Below are positions 40,337-49,987 of a stretch of DNA of 64,000 bases, piece by piece. This DNA is from JAKAVN01 sp963734845 (lineage in GTDB: Bacteria > Desulfobacterota > Binatia > Binatales > Binataceae). The position numbers were made by a program, and so were the translations under genes. The DNA lies in the NCBI GenBank assembly GCA_963734845.1, contig CAVTIS010000005.1:124001-188000 (forward strand). Direction: 5' to 3'. The stretch's first letter is position 1, and every line of letters starts with the position of its first letter. Under the pieces are notes generated by a model, which did not search any database, was not told the origin of the DNA, and worked only from the letters and a program-made list of their open reading frames with translations.

Positions 40337-41754
40337 AGATTGCCCACGGCGGCGTCGGCGTTGAAATAATGGACCGCGGCCTCTGCGATACCTTGCGCCA
40401 ACATCTGCTGGTACGGTACGGAAGCGAGCCGCGCGGCCTCGTCACGATTGGAAAGAAAGCCGCACTCGACCAGCACCGCTGGCATCTGGGCGCCGACGAG
40501 CACATAGAACGGCCCACGCATCGCTCCGAGCGCGTTCACCCGTACTCCCAGCGACGCGTTGAGGTCGGCCGCGGTCTCTGCCTCGATCATCGAGGCGAGC
40601 GCTACCGACTCGTTGGCTTTATATTGCTGGCGCATATCGCTCAGGATGTAGTTTAGGTCGCCCCCCGCCGGCGTGCTATAGGCGCCGCCGCTCGCATTCT
40701 CCATCGCGGCCAACCGAATCGCCGCCCGATCGGTGGTGTTGTTCAGATAGTAGGTCTCAATTCCGGTCGTCGCGGCGTCAGGACTCGAATTGAGATGAAT
40801 CGAGATGAAAAGGTCGGCGCTCGCCTTGTTGGCAAAGGCCGTGCGGTCGGCAAGCGTGACGAAATAGTCACCCGTGCGAGTGAGTATTGCACGGACTCCG
40901 CGGCGCTCGAGCTCGCCCTGGAGTCGGAGCGCGATTTGCAGTGCGAGGTCCTTCTCCAGCAGCGGCGCGCCGACTTCGGTACCCGAGTCGTAGCCGCCGT
41001 GGCCTGGGTCGATGACGACTACCGGCTGGCGCGCCGGCGCTGCATCCGGCCGCCCCAACGGGGCCGGCGGATGCAGCGCTGCCATCTGCGCGCCGCCGCC
41101 TGCGCGCGCCGCAATTGCGGCAGCCGCGGGCGACGGCGGCGATGCGGACGATGCGGGCCGCGGTCGCGCTTCCGCCTGCGGCGGTGGCGCGACCGCGGCT
41201 AAGCGGGGCGCCGGGGCGATCGCACGGGCTCCGGCCGCGCGCTCGCCCCGGCGCTCGGCGCGCACCAGCACCGGCGCGGCCAGGTTCGGAGCCTGGCCCG
41301 CCGGCGCCAGGCGAATCAGCAACTCGTGCGGTAGTTTGCCGACCGCGTAGTCGGTCTTGCCCGCGACCTGGATCACGAGGCGCGAGCGCGTGCCGCCAGC
41401 ATCGATTGCACGCACGGCCAGGACCGGCGCGCTCTCGCGGCCGTAGAGCGGACGCGGGGAAAGCTCGATTCGGGTGTTAGCGAGATCGATCCAGAGCTCG
41501 CCGCTATGCTCGCTCAGCGCCCAACTGAGTCCCTTGCCGTGCATTCCGAAATGCAGCTCTACGATCGCGCCGCGCTGAACTACCGAAGCGCTGTCGATCA
41601 CGGCTGCGCCGGCGCCCGCCGCGCTTGAGGCAAGCGCGGCGACGGCCGCGGCAAGCGCCGCGACTATTCGCGTCCAACGCGAAAAGGACCTCCGCAATCC
41701 ACCACCCCGTTGCTGCCGTTCCCACGCCCGGCCAACGCCGATGCGCTTCACCAA
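40333..41754 (-). CDS. N-acetylmuramoyl-L-alanine amidase with AMIN domain (AmiC-like)
   Basis: The 473-residue protein has a basic N-terminus and a hydrophobic export signal (about 27-50), an AMIN domain (about 50-155) that targets septal peptidoglycan, and an Ala/Pro-rich linker (160-240). The Amidase_3 catalytic domain at the C-terminus carries zinc ligands in VVIDPGHGGYDSG, LLEKDLAL, FISIHLNSSPD and the catalytic glutamate in VLVECGFLSN. It cleaves the bond between MurNAc and the peptide during cell separation. It lies 33 bp after mutS and overlaps glnD by 4 bp. Confidence 0.93.
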   Translation of the reverse strand: MVKRIGVGRAWERQQRGGGLRRSFSRWTRIVAALAAAVAALASSAAGAGAAVIDSASVVQRGAIVELHFGMHGKGLSWALSEHSGELWIDLANTRIELSPRPLYGRESAPVLAVRAIDAGGTRSRLVIQVAGKTDYAVGKLPHELLIRLAPAGQAPNLAAPVLVRAERRGERAAGARAIAPAPRLAAVAPPPQAEARPRPASSASPPSPAAAAIAARAGGGAQMAALHPPAPLGRPDAAPARQPVVVIDPGHGGYDSGTEVGAPLLEKDLALQIALRLQGELERRGVRAILTRTGDYFVTLADRTAFANKASADLFISIHLNSSPDAATTGIETYYLNNTTDRAAIRLAAMENASGGAYSTPAGGDLNYILSDMRQQYKANESVALASMIEAETAADLNASLGVRVNALGAMRGPFYVLVGAQMPAVLVECGFLSNRDEAARLASVPYQQMLAQGIAEAAVHYFNADAAVGNL

Positions 41755-41787
41755 CCCGACTACTAACTACTAACCAGTAATTTCTAC

Positions 41788-44439
41788 CTAGTCTCCACCC
41801 TGCTTGAGCCGGCCGACCGCGCGCGCGAGCGCGTTGAGCGCCTCGATCGGCGTCAGCCGTTCAATCTCGAGCGTCTTCAGTTCATCGACGACGCGCCGCT
41901 CGGCCGGCGTGAAAAGTCCAAGCTGGCCGGCGCCCCCCGGAGCGTCGGAGCGATGTGCCAGGCGGGCCTGCCCTGCTTCGTCGAGCTCGCCCATCTCGAG
42001 GTTGGCGAGGATTTGGCGCGCACGGGCGACTACGGTTTCGGGCAGTCCGGCGAGGCGCGCGACCTCGATTCCATAGCTGCGGCTTGCCGGCTGCTCGATC
42101 ACGCGCCGCAGAAAAAGCACCTCACCGTCCCACTCGCGCACTGCCATGCTGAGATTCTTCACGCGCCGGCGCTCGCGCGCAAGGTCGGTCAATTCATGAA
42201 AATGCGTGGCGAACAGCACCTTGGCGCGCGTGCTGTCGTGCAGATGCTCAGCCAGAGCCCACGCGATCGCCAGTCCGTCGAAAGTGCTGGTGCCGCGGCC
42301 GACCTCGTCGAGCAGCAGGAGGCTCCGCTGGTCCAAGCCCATAAGAAGCCGCGCCGTCTCGCGCATCTCGACCATAAAGGTGGACTCGCCGCGGCGCAGA
42401 TCGTCGCGCGCGCCGATCCGGGTGAGCACGCGGTCGACCAGCCCCAGCACCGCCTCGGTCGCAGGCACGAAGCTTCCCATCTGCGCCATGATTACGATCA
42501 GCGCCACCTGGCGGAGATACGTAGACTTGCCGGCCATGTTGGGGCCGGTGATGAGCAGGAGCTGGCGCTCGTCGGGATCGGTCTGGAGATCATTGGGCAC
42601 AAATTCGCCCGCGCGCATCGCGGCTTCGAGCACTGGATGGCGTCCGTCGCGGATTGATAACGCGAGGCCGGAGTTCATCCGTGGCCGGACGTACCCGCGC
42701 CGGCGCGCAACCGCCGCAAGCGCGAGCAGCGCGTCGAATTCGCCGACCGCGGCGGCCGTAGCGAGAATCGGCCCGGCATGCAGCGCAAGATCGCGCATCA
42801 GCGTGATGAAGAGCCTGAGTTCGAGTTCCTTCAGCCCGGACTCGGCGCCGAGGATTTTGCGTTCCAGCTCCTTGAGCGCGGCCGTAGTGAAGCGTTCCGC
42901 GCCGACCAGCGTTTGCTTGCGTTCGTAGTCCGCAGGCACGCGGTCGAGGTTGGGTTTGGTCACCTCGATGTAGTAGCCGAAGATCTGGTTGTAGCGGACT
43001 TTCAACGAGGGGATGTTGCTGCGGGCGCGTTCGGTCGCTTCCAGCCGTGCGATCACGCCGCGCGCGTCGGAGGCGAGCGCGCGCAACTCGTCAACTTCGG
43101 AGCTGAGGCCGCTCCGAATCACGTTGCCATCGCGTGGACTAACCGGCGGCTCGTCGCCGATCGTCGCGTCGATACGCTCGGCTAGCTCGGGCATCGGGAC
43201 CATCCGGGCCGCCACCTCGCGGATGAGCGGGCTATGGCAGCGACCGAGCGCCGCACTGAGTCCGCCGACCGCCCGCAGCGCCTGTTCCAGCTTGAGGCAA
43301 TCGCGGGGCGACGCGCGCAGGCTGCCGATTCGTCCCCCCAGCCGCTCGAGGTCGCCAATCCGCCGCAGCGCGTCCGCCACTTCACCGCCGAGGTCGGTTT
43401 CGAACAGCTCTTCGACTGCGTCGTGGCGTGCACAGATAGCGTCGAGGTCGAGCAACGGATAGACGATCCAGTTCTGCAGTGCGCGCGCGCCGACCGGCGT
43501 GAGCGTCTCGTCGAGCACCGAGAGCAATGAGCCGCGGCGCGTGCCGTCGGAGGAGATCACGAGTTCCAGATGGCGTCGGCTGACCTCGTCGACCAGCATA
43601 TATTCGGCGGCGCGATACAGATGAGGCGGGCGCAGATGGGCCAGCTCGCGGCCGAAAGTTTCTTCGACATAAAGCAGCGCGGCGCCTGCCACGAGGCCGA
43701 GTGGTTCGCCGAGCGAATCGGCGGCCGCGGCTCCGAAGCGCGCCGCCAGCGCCTCGCGCGGGCGATCCGAGGCGAAGACCGGGCCGTCGAGCCAGGTAAC
43801 CGGGGAATCGGCGCCGTCAAGCAGCGCGGCCAGCGCGGCATCGCCTTTGGGCGCGATGATTTCGCGCGGCGCAATTCGCGCGATCTCCTCGCGCACGCCG
43901 GTTGCGCCGGCAATCCGGGTCGCGAGAAATTCTCCGGTCGAGACGTCGACCGCCGCCAGCGCGAAACCGCCCTCGCCTACGCCGTCCGCGCCAAGCGCGA
44001 GCAGAAAACTTTTCTCGCTCGAGGCCAGCACGGTCTCCTCGCTCACCGTCCCGGGCGTGATCACGCGCACGATCTGACGCGGCATCAGGCCGCGCGGCGG
44101 GGTCAATTGAAACGGCGCATCCGTCGGCGAGGTTGAAGCGGCGGCATTAGCGCCTCGCGCGCGCGGCTCGGGCTGGGTCTGTTCGCAGATCGCGACCTTC
44201 AGGCCGGCTTTGAGCAGTTTGGCGATGTAAGGTTCGGCAGAATGGTACGGCACGCCACACAGCGGCACGCCGTCCTTGGAGCGCGAGGTCAGTTGGATAT
44301 CGAGCACGCGCGCGCCGACCTCGGCGTCCTCGAACAGCATCTCGTAAAAGTCGCCCAGGCGAAAAAAGAGGATCGCGTCGGGGACCTTCTGCTTGACGCT
44401 CAGGTATTGGGCGATCAGCGGTGAAGTCTTGATTGCCAC
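41788..44439 (-). CDS. mutS: DNA mismatch repair protein MutS
   Basis: The 883-residue MutS begins TSPLIAQYLSVKQKVPDAILFFRLGDFYEMLFEDAE, which holds the Phe-x-Glu mismatch-reading element. Connector and lever domains follow, then the ATPase with ITGPNMAGKSTYLRQ (about residue 630), LLLDEVGRGTSTFDGLAIAW and the ATHFHELTDL motif. It is the standard MutS1 length. The start is a GTG at 44439, divergent from mobA. mutL is not in the window. It is the first gene of a minus-strand run into the amidase and glnD genes. Confidence 0.96.
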   Translation of the reverse strand: MAIKTSPLIAQYLSVKQKVPDAILFFRLGDFYEMLFEDAEVGARVLDIQLTSRSKDGVPLCGVPYHSAEPYIAKLLKAGLKVAICEQTQPEPRARGANAAASTSPTDAPFQLTPPRGLMPRQIVRVITPGTVSEETVLASSEKSFLLALGADGVGEGGFALAAVDVSTGEFLATRIAGATGVREEIARIAPREIIAPKGDAALAALLDGADSPVTWLDGPVFASDRPREALAARFGAAAADSLGEPLGLVAGAALLYVEETFGRELAHLRPPHLYRAAEYMLVDEVSRRHLELVISSDGTRRGSLLSVLDETLTPVGARALQNWIVYPLLDLDAICARHDAVEELFETDLGGEVADALRRIGDLERLGGRIGSLRASPRDCLKLEQALRAVGGLSAALGRCHSPLIREVAARMVPMPELAERIDATIGDEPPVSPRDGNVIRSGLSSEVDELRALASDARGVIARLEATERARSNIPSLKVRYNQIFGYYIEVTKPNLDRVPADYERKQTLVGAERFTTAALKELERKILGAESGLKELELRLFITLMRDLALHAGPILATAAAVGEFDALLALAAVARRRGYVRPRMNSGLALSIRDGRHPVLEAAMRAGEFVPNDLQTDPDERQLLLITGPNMAGKSTYLRQVALIVIMAQMGSFVPATEAVLGLVDRVLTRIGARDDLRRGESTFMVEMRETARLLMGLDQRSLLLLDEVGRGTSTFDGLAIAWALAEHLHDSTRAKVLFATHFHELTDLARERRRVKNLSMAVREWDGEVLFLRRVIEQPASRSYGIEVARLAGLPETVVARARQILANLEMGELDEAGQARLAHRSDAPGGAGQLGLFTPAERRVVDELKTLEIERLTPIEALNALARAVGRLKQGGD

Positions 44440-44528
44440 GTGCGAACGACAATAACGGGCTGCGACGCGCGCGGCAAAATCATTCGTGTCCCCGGGCCGG
44501 AGTATCCAGTGGCGTCTGCTAAGCTTGT

Positions 44529-45179
44529 GTGGTGACCGAGCGCCGCGAAAGTATCGCCGTCAGGCCCGCCAGCGCGGTCATCCTTGCCGGTGGCCGCAGC
44601 GCGCGGATGGGCCAGCCCAAGGCGATGCTGATCCTGGGCGGCGTGACGCTGATCGAGCGAACCGTCGCTGAATTGGCGCGCGCCTTCGTCGACATCGTGG
44701 TGGTCGCGGCGCCCGCAGCGGAAGCCATCGAGCTGCCGGCGCTCGGCGCGGTGACGATCGTGCGCGACGATGATGCTTACCAGGGGCCGGTTGGCGCGCT
44801 GGCGCGGGGGTTGCGCGCGGCGCGTCACGAACTTGCGTTCGCCTGCTCGTGCGACCTGCCGATGCTTCGGATGGAAGTGGCTTCGTGGCTGATATCGTTA
44901 ATCGGCGAGCGCGACGACGCGGTGATTCCCCGGGTTGGCGAACGATTACAGCCGCTGCACGCGCTTTATCGCCGGCGATGCGCGGACAGGCTTGACGCTA
45001 TGCTCGCGCGCGGCGAGCGCCGGCTGAGTACCATCGCCGACGCAGTAAACGCTCGCATCGTTTCCGAGGCCGAATACCGCCGCGCCGACGCCGAAGCGCT
45101 CAGCTGCTTCAATATCAACACGCGCGAGGACTACGCCCGCGCCAAGGCCCTGGCTATCCCCAGGGGCGTGGATGAATGA
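44529..45179 (+). CDS. mobA: Molybdenum cofactor guanylyltransferase
   Basis: The 216-residue nucleotidyltransferase has the MobA signature ASAVILAGGRSARMGQPKAML at about residue 14-34 and ACSCDLPML as the metal-binding site. The C-terminal part has INTREDYARA, typical of the family. It attaches GMP to molybdopterin to make the MGD cofactor of molybdoenzymes. The protein starts with one of two adjacent GTG codons, and the ribosome site is weak. No other molybdenum gene is nearby. A MobA-like or CTP-type nucleotidyltransferase is the only alternative. Confidence 0.87.
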   Translation: MVTERRESIAVRPASAVILAGGRSARMGQPKAMLILGGVTLIERTVAELARAFVDIVVVAAPAAEAIELPALGAVTIVRDDDAYQGPVGALARGLRAARHELAFACSCDLPMLRMEVASWLISLIGERDDAVIPRVGERLQPLHALYRRRCADRLDAMLARGERRLSTIADAVNARIVSEAEYRRADAEALSCFNINTREDYARAKALAIPRGVDE

Positions 45180-45202
45180 AATGCGCGGCGGCGAAAAAGG
45201 TC

Positions 45203-45481
45203 TCAGTAGGAGCGCGCGGGAAATCCGGATGACAAAACATGCTGGCGCGGATTAGGGATCACAAACTGCGAAGCATGCTCTGGTATGGGCACGTTGCTGG
45301 CCAGGGTGGATCCAGACTGCGCCGCGTCGTCGTGGGCGTTACCGGCTGAATCGTTCTTGCTTCCTGTCTGGTTCGATGCCTCCGTGGCCTTGTCTCGGAT
45401 CTGGGTTTGGTTTGCGCAACCGAAAAGAACGAATCCTCCGATTGCCAGCACGACCATCGGCAGCAGCCTTTTCGTGATCAT
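45203..45481 (-). CDS. Small lipoprotein, 92 residues
   Basis: The product begins MITKRLLPMVVLAIGGFVLFGC, a lipoprotein signal peptide with lipobox LFGC, and the mature part (about 70 residues) is hydrophilic, Asn/Gln/Asp-rich and without recognised domain. AGGAGG lies 9 bases before the ATG at 45481, which decides the start over an open frame 27 bp further upstream. It converges with mobA (23 bp between stops). It probably sits in the inner leaflet of the outer membrane or in the inner membrane; function unknown. Confidence 0.75.
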   Translation of the reverse strand: MITKRLLPMVVLAIGGFVLFGCANQTQIRDKATEASNQTGSKNDSAGNAHDDAAQSGSTLASNVPIPEHASQFVIPNPRQHVLSSGFPARSY

Positions 45482-45722
45482 GAAATGCCGCCTCCTACTG
45501 GAGAACACTCTATGCCCGGCGCGAGGCCAGGCCTCGAAAAATCAGAGAAACGTTTGGTCACTCGAAGAACAAATAATGCGTAATCGGCGGACGGTCAGGA
45601 CACGCCAATACGCAGAGACTACGTATGGGCAGCGAAGCTCACTGCGCGGCAAAACCTGTGCGTCGCCAGGAAAGGAGGCCATCCGCGAACGGCCCTGCAA
45701 AATCGCGATGCGACGCCCCAGC

Positions 45723-47264
45723 TTACTCTTTCTTCGGCTGCCAGCGGAGCACGGGGCGGCGTGCGGCGTGCGCCTCGTCGACGCGCGAGAGCCATAGCGT
45801 GTGCGGGGCAGTGCGCACCAGCTCGGGATTGCTCAAGGCTTCGGCATAAATCTTTTCCATCGCGTCGACAAAGGTATCGAGGGTCTCGCGAGTCTCGGTC
45901 TCGGTCGGCTCGATCATCAGCGCGCCATGCACGACCAGCGGAAAATAAATCGTCGGCGGATGAATTCCGAAATCGAGCAAACGCTTGGCAATATCGAGCG
46001 TGTTCACGTCGGCGCGCTTTTCCAGGTCGTGCGTCAGCACGCACTCATGCATCGACGGCTCCGCAGTGGCGCTCGGAAAGTGCGGTTCCAGACGTTTGCG
46101 CATGTAGTTGGCGGCAAGGATCGCGAAGCGGCTGGCCTCGGTCAGCCCATTGCCGCCGAGCGCGAGGATGAACGAGCAGGCGCGCACCAGCATCCCGAAA
46201 TTGCCGTGAAATCCGCGAAGCCGCCCGATCGAGTCGGGACGATCGTAGTCAAAACTCCAGGCCTCGCCGTCCTGGCGCAGGCGCGGCAGGGGCAGAAAAG
46301 GTGCGAGATGCTCTTTCACCGCGACCGGACCCGCGCCCGGACCGCCGCCGCCATGCGGAGTCGAAAAAGTTTTGTGCAGATTGAGCTGCACGATGTCGGC
46401 GCCCATGTGACCGGGCTTGGCCACGCCGAGCAGCGCGTTCATGTTGGCGCCGTCGAGGTAGAGGAGCGCGCCGCGCTCGTGCAGCACGTCGGCGATCGCG
46501 GCAATCTCGGGCTCGAAAATTCCGAGCGTGTTGGGATTCGTCACCATCAGCGCCGCAACGTCTTCGCTTGCGAGCCGGCGGATCTCGGCCGCCTCCAGGA
46601 AGCCGCGCCGATTCGACCTCGCGACCACAACCTCGAATCCTGCCAGCGTGCAACTCGCCGGATTGGTGCCGTGCGCGGTGTCGGGAATGATGACCTTGTG
46701 GCGCGCGGCGCTGCGCTTGCGATGGTACGCGCGCATCATGAGCAACCCGGCAAGCTCGCCCTGCGCGCCAGCCGCCGGATGGAGCGATACCGCGTCCATC
46801 CCGGTTATTTCGGCGAGCGCCGCCTCCAGCCACGCCATCAGTTCGAGCGCGCCCGCGGCCAGATGCGCCGGGGTCATCGGATGCAGCGCGGCGAAGCCGG
46901 TGAGCGATGCCATTTCGTCGTTGAGCACAGGATTGTACTTCATCGTGCACGAACCGAGCGGATAGAACTGGAGCGCCTGCCCGAAGTTGAGCTGCGAGAG
47001 ACGCAGAAAATGACGCATCACCTGAGGCTCGCTCAATTCCGGAAAGCCGGGGATGTCGTCGCGGCAAAGGGCCGCACCTAAAATTGCCGCCGCGTCACGG
47101 TCGCCGGCGGCGCGCGCAATGACGTCCGCGCCGGAGCGTCCGGCCGCCGACTCTTCGAAGAGTAGCGGTACGCTGCGCACGTCTGCTGCGTCCGGCGCTC
47201 CCTCCGCAACCGGCGGCGTTTGCATCTTCTCGATTTCGCGCGCGATTTTGCCCGCCGTCGCCAT
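45723..47264 (-). CDS. gcvPB: Glycine dehydrogenase (decarboxylating) subunit 2
   Basis: The 513-residue protein is the C-terminal half of the split P-protein. Features are AHLAAGALELMAWLEAALAEITGMDAVSLHPAAGAQGE, DTAHGTNPAS, YLDGANMNALLG, and the PLP-binding lysine in QLNLHKTFSTPHGGGGPG (about residue 296). With GcvPA it decarboxylates glycine and passes the aminomethyl group to GcvH. The ATG at 47264 has GGGGGAG 6 bases upstream. The frame is open another 117 bp upstream into gcvPA but without family resemblance. It follows gcvPA by 17 bp. Confidence 0.95.
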   Translation of the reverse strand: MATAGKIAREIEKMQTPPVAEGAPDAADVRSVPLLFEESAAGRSGADVIARAAGDRDAAAILGAALCRDDIPGFPELSEPQVMRHFLRLSQLNFGQALQFYPLGSCTMKYNPVLNDEMASLTGFAALHPMTPAHLAAGALELMAWLEAALAEITGMDAVSLHPAAGAQGELAGLLMMRAYHRKRSAARHKVIIPDTAHGTNPASCTLAGFEVVVARSNRRGFLEAAEIRRLASEDVAALMVTNPNTLGIFEPEIAAIADVLHERGALLYLDGANMNALLGVAKPGHMGADIVQLNLHKTFSTPHGGGGPGAGPVAVKEHLAPFLPLPRLRQDGEAWSFDYDRPDSIGRLRGFHGNFGMLVRACSFILALGGNGLTEASRFAILAANYMRKRLEPHFPSATAEPSMHECVLTHDLEKRADVNTLDIAKRLLDFGIHPPTIYFPLVVHGALMIEPTETETRETLDTFVDAMEKIYAEALSNPELVRTAPHTLWLSRVDEAHAARRPVLRWQPKKE

Positions 47265-47281
47265 CTTTCGCTCCCCCACCA

Positions 47282-48631
47282 TCAGTTGACTCCAGCAAGC
47301 GCGCCGGCGAGCCGATCGAATTCGGACTGAGTATTCATCTCGGTGACGCTGACCAGGAGCGCGCCGCCGAGCTCCGGCCAATAACTATTAAGCGCGAGGC
47401 CGGCCAGGATTCTGGCGCGCTCGGCGCGCGTAAGGGCCGCTGCCCCGTCGCCTGCGTTCACCACGAACTCATTAAAAAACGGCGCGCCGAAGCGCGCGCA
47501 TATCCCGGCAGACGCGAGCGTTGCGGCCGCGCGATGGGCCAGTTCGACGTTTCGCGAAGCCAGCTCCCGCAACCCCCGCCGCCCCATCATCGCGAGATAC
47601 ACCGTGGCCGCGAGCGCACACAGCGAATGGTTGGTGCAGATGTTGGAGGTCGCGCGCTCGCGCCGGATATGCTGCTCGCGCGTGGCGAGCGTCAGGCACC
47701 ACGCGCGCCGTCCGAAGCGATCGTGGGTCTCGCCCACCAGCCGACCGGGCATCTGGCGCAGATGCGTCATCCGGGCAGCCATAAAGCCGACTCCGGGTCC
47801 GCCGAATTGCGGCGCGAGGCCGAAGCTCTGGCCCTCGCCGACCGCAATGTCGGCGCCGAGCTCGCCGGGCGATTTCAAAAGGCCGAGCGCGAGCGGTTCG
47901 GCCGTGACCGCGATCGCAATCGCGCCCGCGCGCCTGGTGAGCGCGGCGGCTTCGCTCAGCGGCTCGACGATTCCGAACGCGTTGGGATAGCCAATTACCG
48001 AGCACAGCAACCGATCGTCGGCGACGCGCTCCAGCGCCGCGAGATCGGTCGCGCCGCTTTGCGGATCGAACGGCACTTCAACCAGTTCGAGATGCTCGAG
48101 CGCGCTCAGATACGTGCGCACCGTGTCGCGATAGTCGGGCCATAGCGCGCGCGTCAGCGCGACCCGCGTGCGTTTGGGCACCACCCGATGGGCCATCAGG
48201 ACCGCCTCAGCGGTGGCCGACGCGCCGTCGTACATGCTCGCGTTGGCGACCTCGAGGCCGGTGAGCTGGGTAATCATGGTCTGGAATTCGAAAATCGCCT
48301 CGGTGGTGCCCTGGCTCGCCTCAGGCTGATACGGCGTATAGCTAGTGGCGAATTCGGCGCGCGCGGTGATCGCGCGCACGGCCGCCGGCACGTGATGGCG
48401 GTAGGCGCCAAAGCCGAGGAAGCTCGCGAACGCGCTCGCGCCGGTGTTGCGGGCGGCCAGCGATCCAAGCTCGGCGGCGATTTCGGCCTCGTTCTTCCCC
48501 GGCGCCAGGTTGATGGCGGCGCTGGCGCGCAAACTGGCTGGCACGTGCGCGATCAGATCGTCGAGCCCACGCGCGCCGATCGTGTCGAGCATCGCCCGTA
48601 TATCGCTTTCGGTATGGGGGAAAAATCTCAT
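47282..48631 (-). CDS. gcvPA: Glycine dehydrogenase (decarboxylating) subunit 1
   Basis: The 449-residue protein is the N-terminal half of the split P-protein. It begins MRFFPHTESDIRAMLDTIG, contains FLGFGAYRHHVPAAVRAI and SYTPYQPEASQGTTEAIFEFQTM, and ends with the GGALLVSVTEMNT segment. It works only as a heterodimer with GcvPB just downstream. It follows gcvT after 41 bp. In many bacteria gcvH lies between gcvT and gcvPA; here the gap is too short for it. Confidence 0.95.
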   Translation of the reverse strand: MRFFPHTESDIRAMLDTIGARGLDDLIAHVPASLRASAAINLAPGKNEAEIAAELGSLAARNTGASAFASFLGFGAYRHHVPAAVRAITARAEFATSYTPYQPEASQGTTEAIFEFQTMITQLTGLEVANASMYDGASATAEAVLMAHRVVPKRTRVALTRALWPDYRDTVRTYLSALEHLELVEVPFDPQSGATDLAALERVADDRLLCSVIGYPNAFGIVEPLSEAAALTRRAGAIAIAVTAEPLALGLLKSPGELGADIAVGEGQSFGLAPQFGGPGVGFMAARMTHLRQMPGRLVGETHDRFGRRAWCLTLATREQHIRRERATSNICTNHSLCALAATVYLAMMGRRGLRELASRNVELAHRAAATLASAGICARFGAPFFNEFVVNAGDGAAALTRAERARILAGLALNSYWPELGGALLVSVTEMNTQSEFDRLAGALAGVN

Positions 48632-48672
48632 CGGTAAGTACGTACTCCGTCTGTTAATTGATGATTGTTGTA

Positions 48673-49782
48673 CTATGTATTCGCCGCGGGCGGCTTGCCG
48701 CGGCGGTAAAACGGCAATCCCATAACCGCAGCGCCGACCCGGCGATTGCGAATCTCTACCTCGACAGAATCTGGCGCGCCGGCCGCCGCCGCCACGTATG
48801 CCATCCCTAGCGGACGGTTGAAACTCGGCGCAAAGGTCCCGCTCGTCATCACGCCGACTTCGCGCGCGCCAACAAAAAGCTTGTAACCCTGGCGTGCCAC
48901 GCTGCGTCCGTCCTCGGTGCGGATTCCAACCAGCCGCCGCTTGAGTCCGTCGCGCTGCTGCGCGTCGAGCGCCGCGGCGCCGACGAACTCGCGTCCGAGC
49001 TTCACGAATGTATCGAGGTCCGCCTCGAGCGGCGAAGTTGCGCGATCAAGCTCGTGGCCATAGAGCGGCAGCCCCGCTTCCATTCGGAGCGTGTCGCGCG
49101 CACCCAACCCGCAGGGCATCATCCCGGCCGGTGCGCCGGCCTCGAGGATCGCGCTGAAAAGCGCCTCGGCGGCAGTCGCGGCGGTGAAAAGCTCGAAGCC
49201 GTCCTCGCCTGTGTAGCCAGTCCGCGCGACGATGCATCGGGCGCCCGCGACTTCGGCTTGGGCGACAGCGAACCGTCGCATCGCGGCGAGCGGCGCGCGC
49301 GAGAGCCCCTGCAAAATCGTCTCGGCCTGTGGGCCCTGTACGGCGACAAGCCCGGTCTCCTCACTGAGATCGCGGAAGCCGGCGTCTTGCGCGCCGAGTT
49401 CGAGCAGCCATTCGCGGTCGGCGGCGATATTCGATGCGTTGACGCAGAGCATGTAGCGCGCGTCGTCGAGCCGGTACACGATGAGGTCGTCGATCGTGCC
49501 GCCCTCAGGCATGCACATCAATGTGTACTGGGCGCGGCCGGCTTCCAGCCTCGCCGCCGAATTGGTCATCGCACGCTCGAGCAGCTTCAAGGCTGCGCCG
49601 CCGACAAACTCGAACTCGCCCATGTGGCCGAGGTCGAAAACCCCGGCGCGCGAGCGCACGGCGAGATGTTCGTCGATTATCCCTGCGTAGCTGACCGGCA
49701 TCTCAAAGCCGCCGAACGTGGTCATTCGGGCGCCGAGCTGCCGATGCAGCTCGAACAAACTGGTACGTCTCAGCGCTTCCAT
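48673..49782 (-). CDS. gcvT: Aminomethyltransferase (glycine cleavage T-protein)
   Basis: The 369-residue T-protein transfers the methylene group from aminomethyl-GcvH to tetrahydrofolate and releases ammonia. Motifs are RRTSLFELHRQLGARMTTFGGFEMPVSY, GVFDLGHMGEFEF, a catalytic-aspartate region of the N-terminal domain, and RTGYTGEDGFELF with LGARDTLRMEAGLPLYGHELD. The ATG at 49782 was chosen because family resemblance begins here; the frame runs another 168 bp upstream with unrelated sequence. It is divergent from folD, which processes the methylene-THF made by this enzyme. Confidence 0.95.
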   Translation of the reverse strand: MEALRRTSLFELHRQLGARMTTFGGFEMPVSYAGIIDEHLAVRSRAGVFDLGHMGEFEFVGGAALKLLERAMTNSAARLEAGRAQYTLMCMPEGGTIDDLIVYRLDDARYMLCVNASNIAADREWLLELGAQDAGFRDLSEETGLVAVQGPQAETILQGLSRAPLAAMRRFAVAQAEVAGARCIVARTGYTGEDGFELFTAATAAEALFSAILEAGAPAGMMPCGLGARDTLRMEAGLPLYGHELDRATSPLEADLDTFVKLGREFVGAAALDAQQRDGLKRRLVGIRTEDGRSVARQGYKLFVGAREVGVMTSGTFAPSFNRPLGMAYVAAAAGAPDSVEVEIRNRRVGAAVMGLPFYRRGKPPAANT

Positions 49783-49987
49783 GTGCGGTCGGATTCTATC
49801 AAAGGGCTGGATAGGCAACGAGGCGGCGCGATGCACGTTCACCCACAGCTTATCCGCCGAGGCTTTTCGCGAGCTCGCGACGGGACGATTTGTGCGGGCC
49901 GGATCGCTACTATATGAGCGAGCCGCGACGTCGAAACTGGCGCCGGGCACTCACACTTAGGATCAAGCTCAAGGAATCCGTACCGAA

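Noticed and set aside
45482..45722. A gene or RNA between the small lipoprotein and gcvPB
   Set aside because: Only a weak distant inverted repeat (GCGTCGC/GCGACGC) and short frames without ribosome sites were seen.
47265..47381. Extension of gcvPB into gcvPA
   Set aside because: The added residues are arginine-rich and unlike GcvPB; the ATG at 47264 has an excellent ribosome site.
48673..49950. Longer gcvT from 49950
   Set aside because: The 56 extra residues have no family resemblance; GcvT similarity begins at the ATG at 49782.
49783..49987. Glycine riboswitch between gcvT and folD
   Set aside because: The conserved glycine riboswitch core motifs and tandem structure were not found in this 205-bp region.
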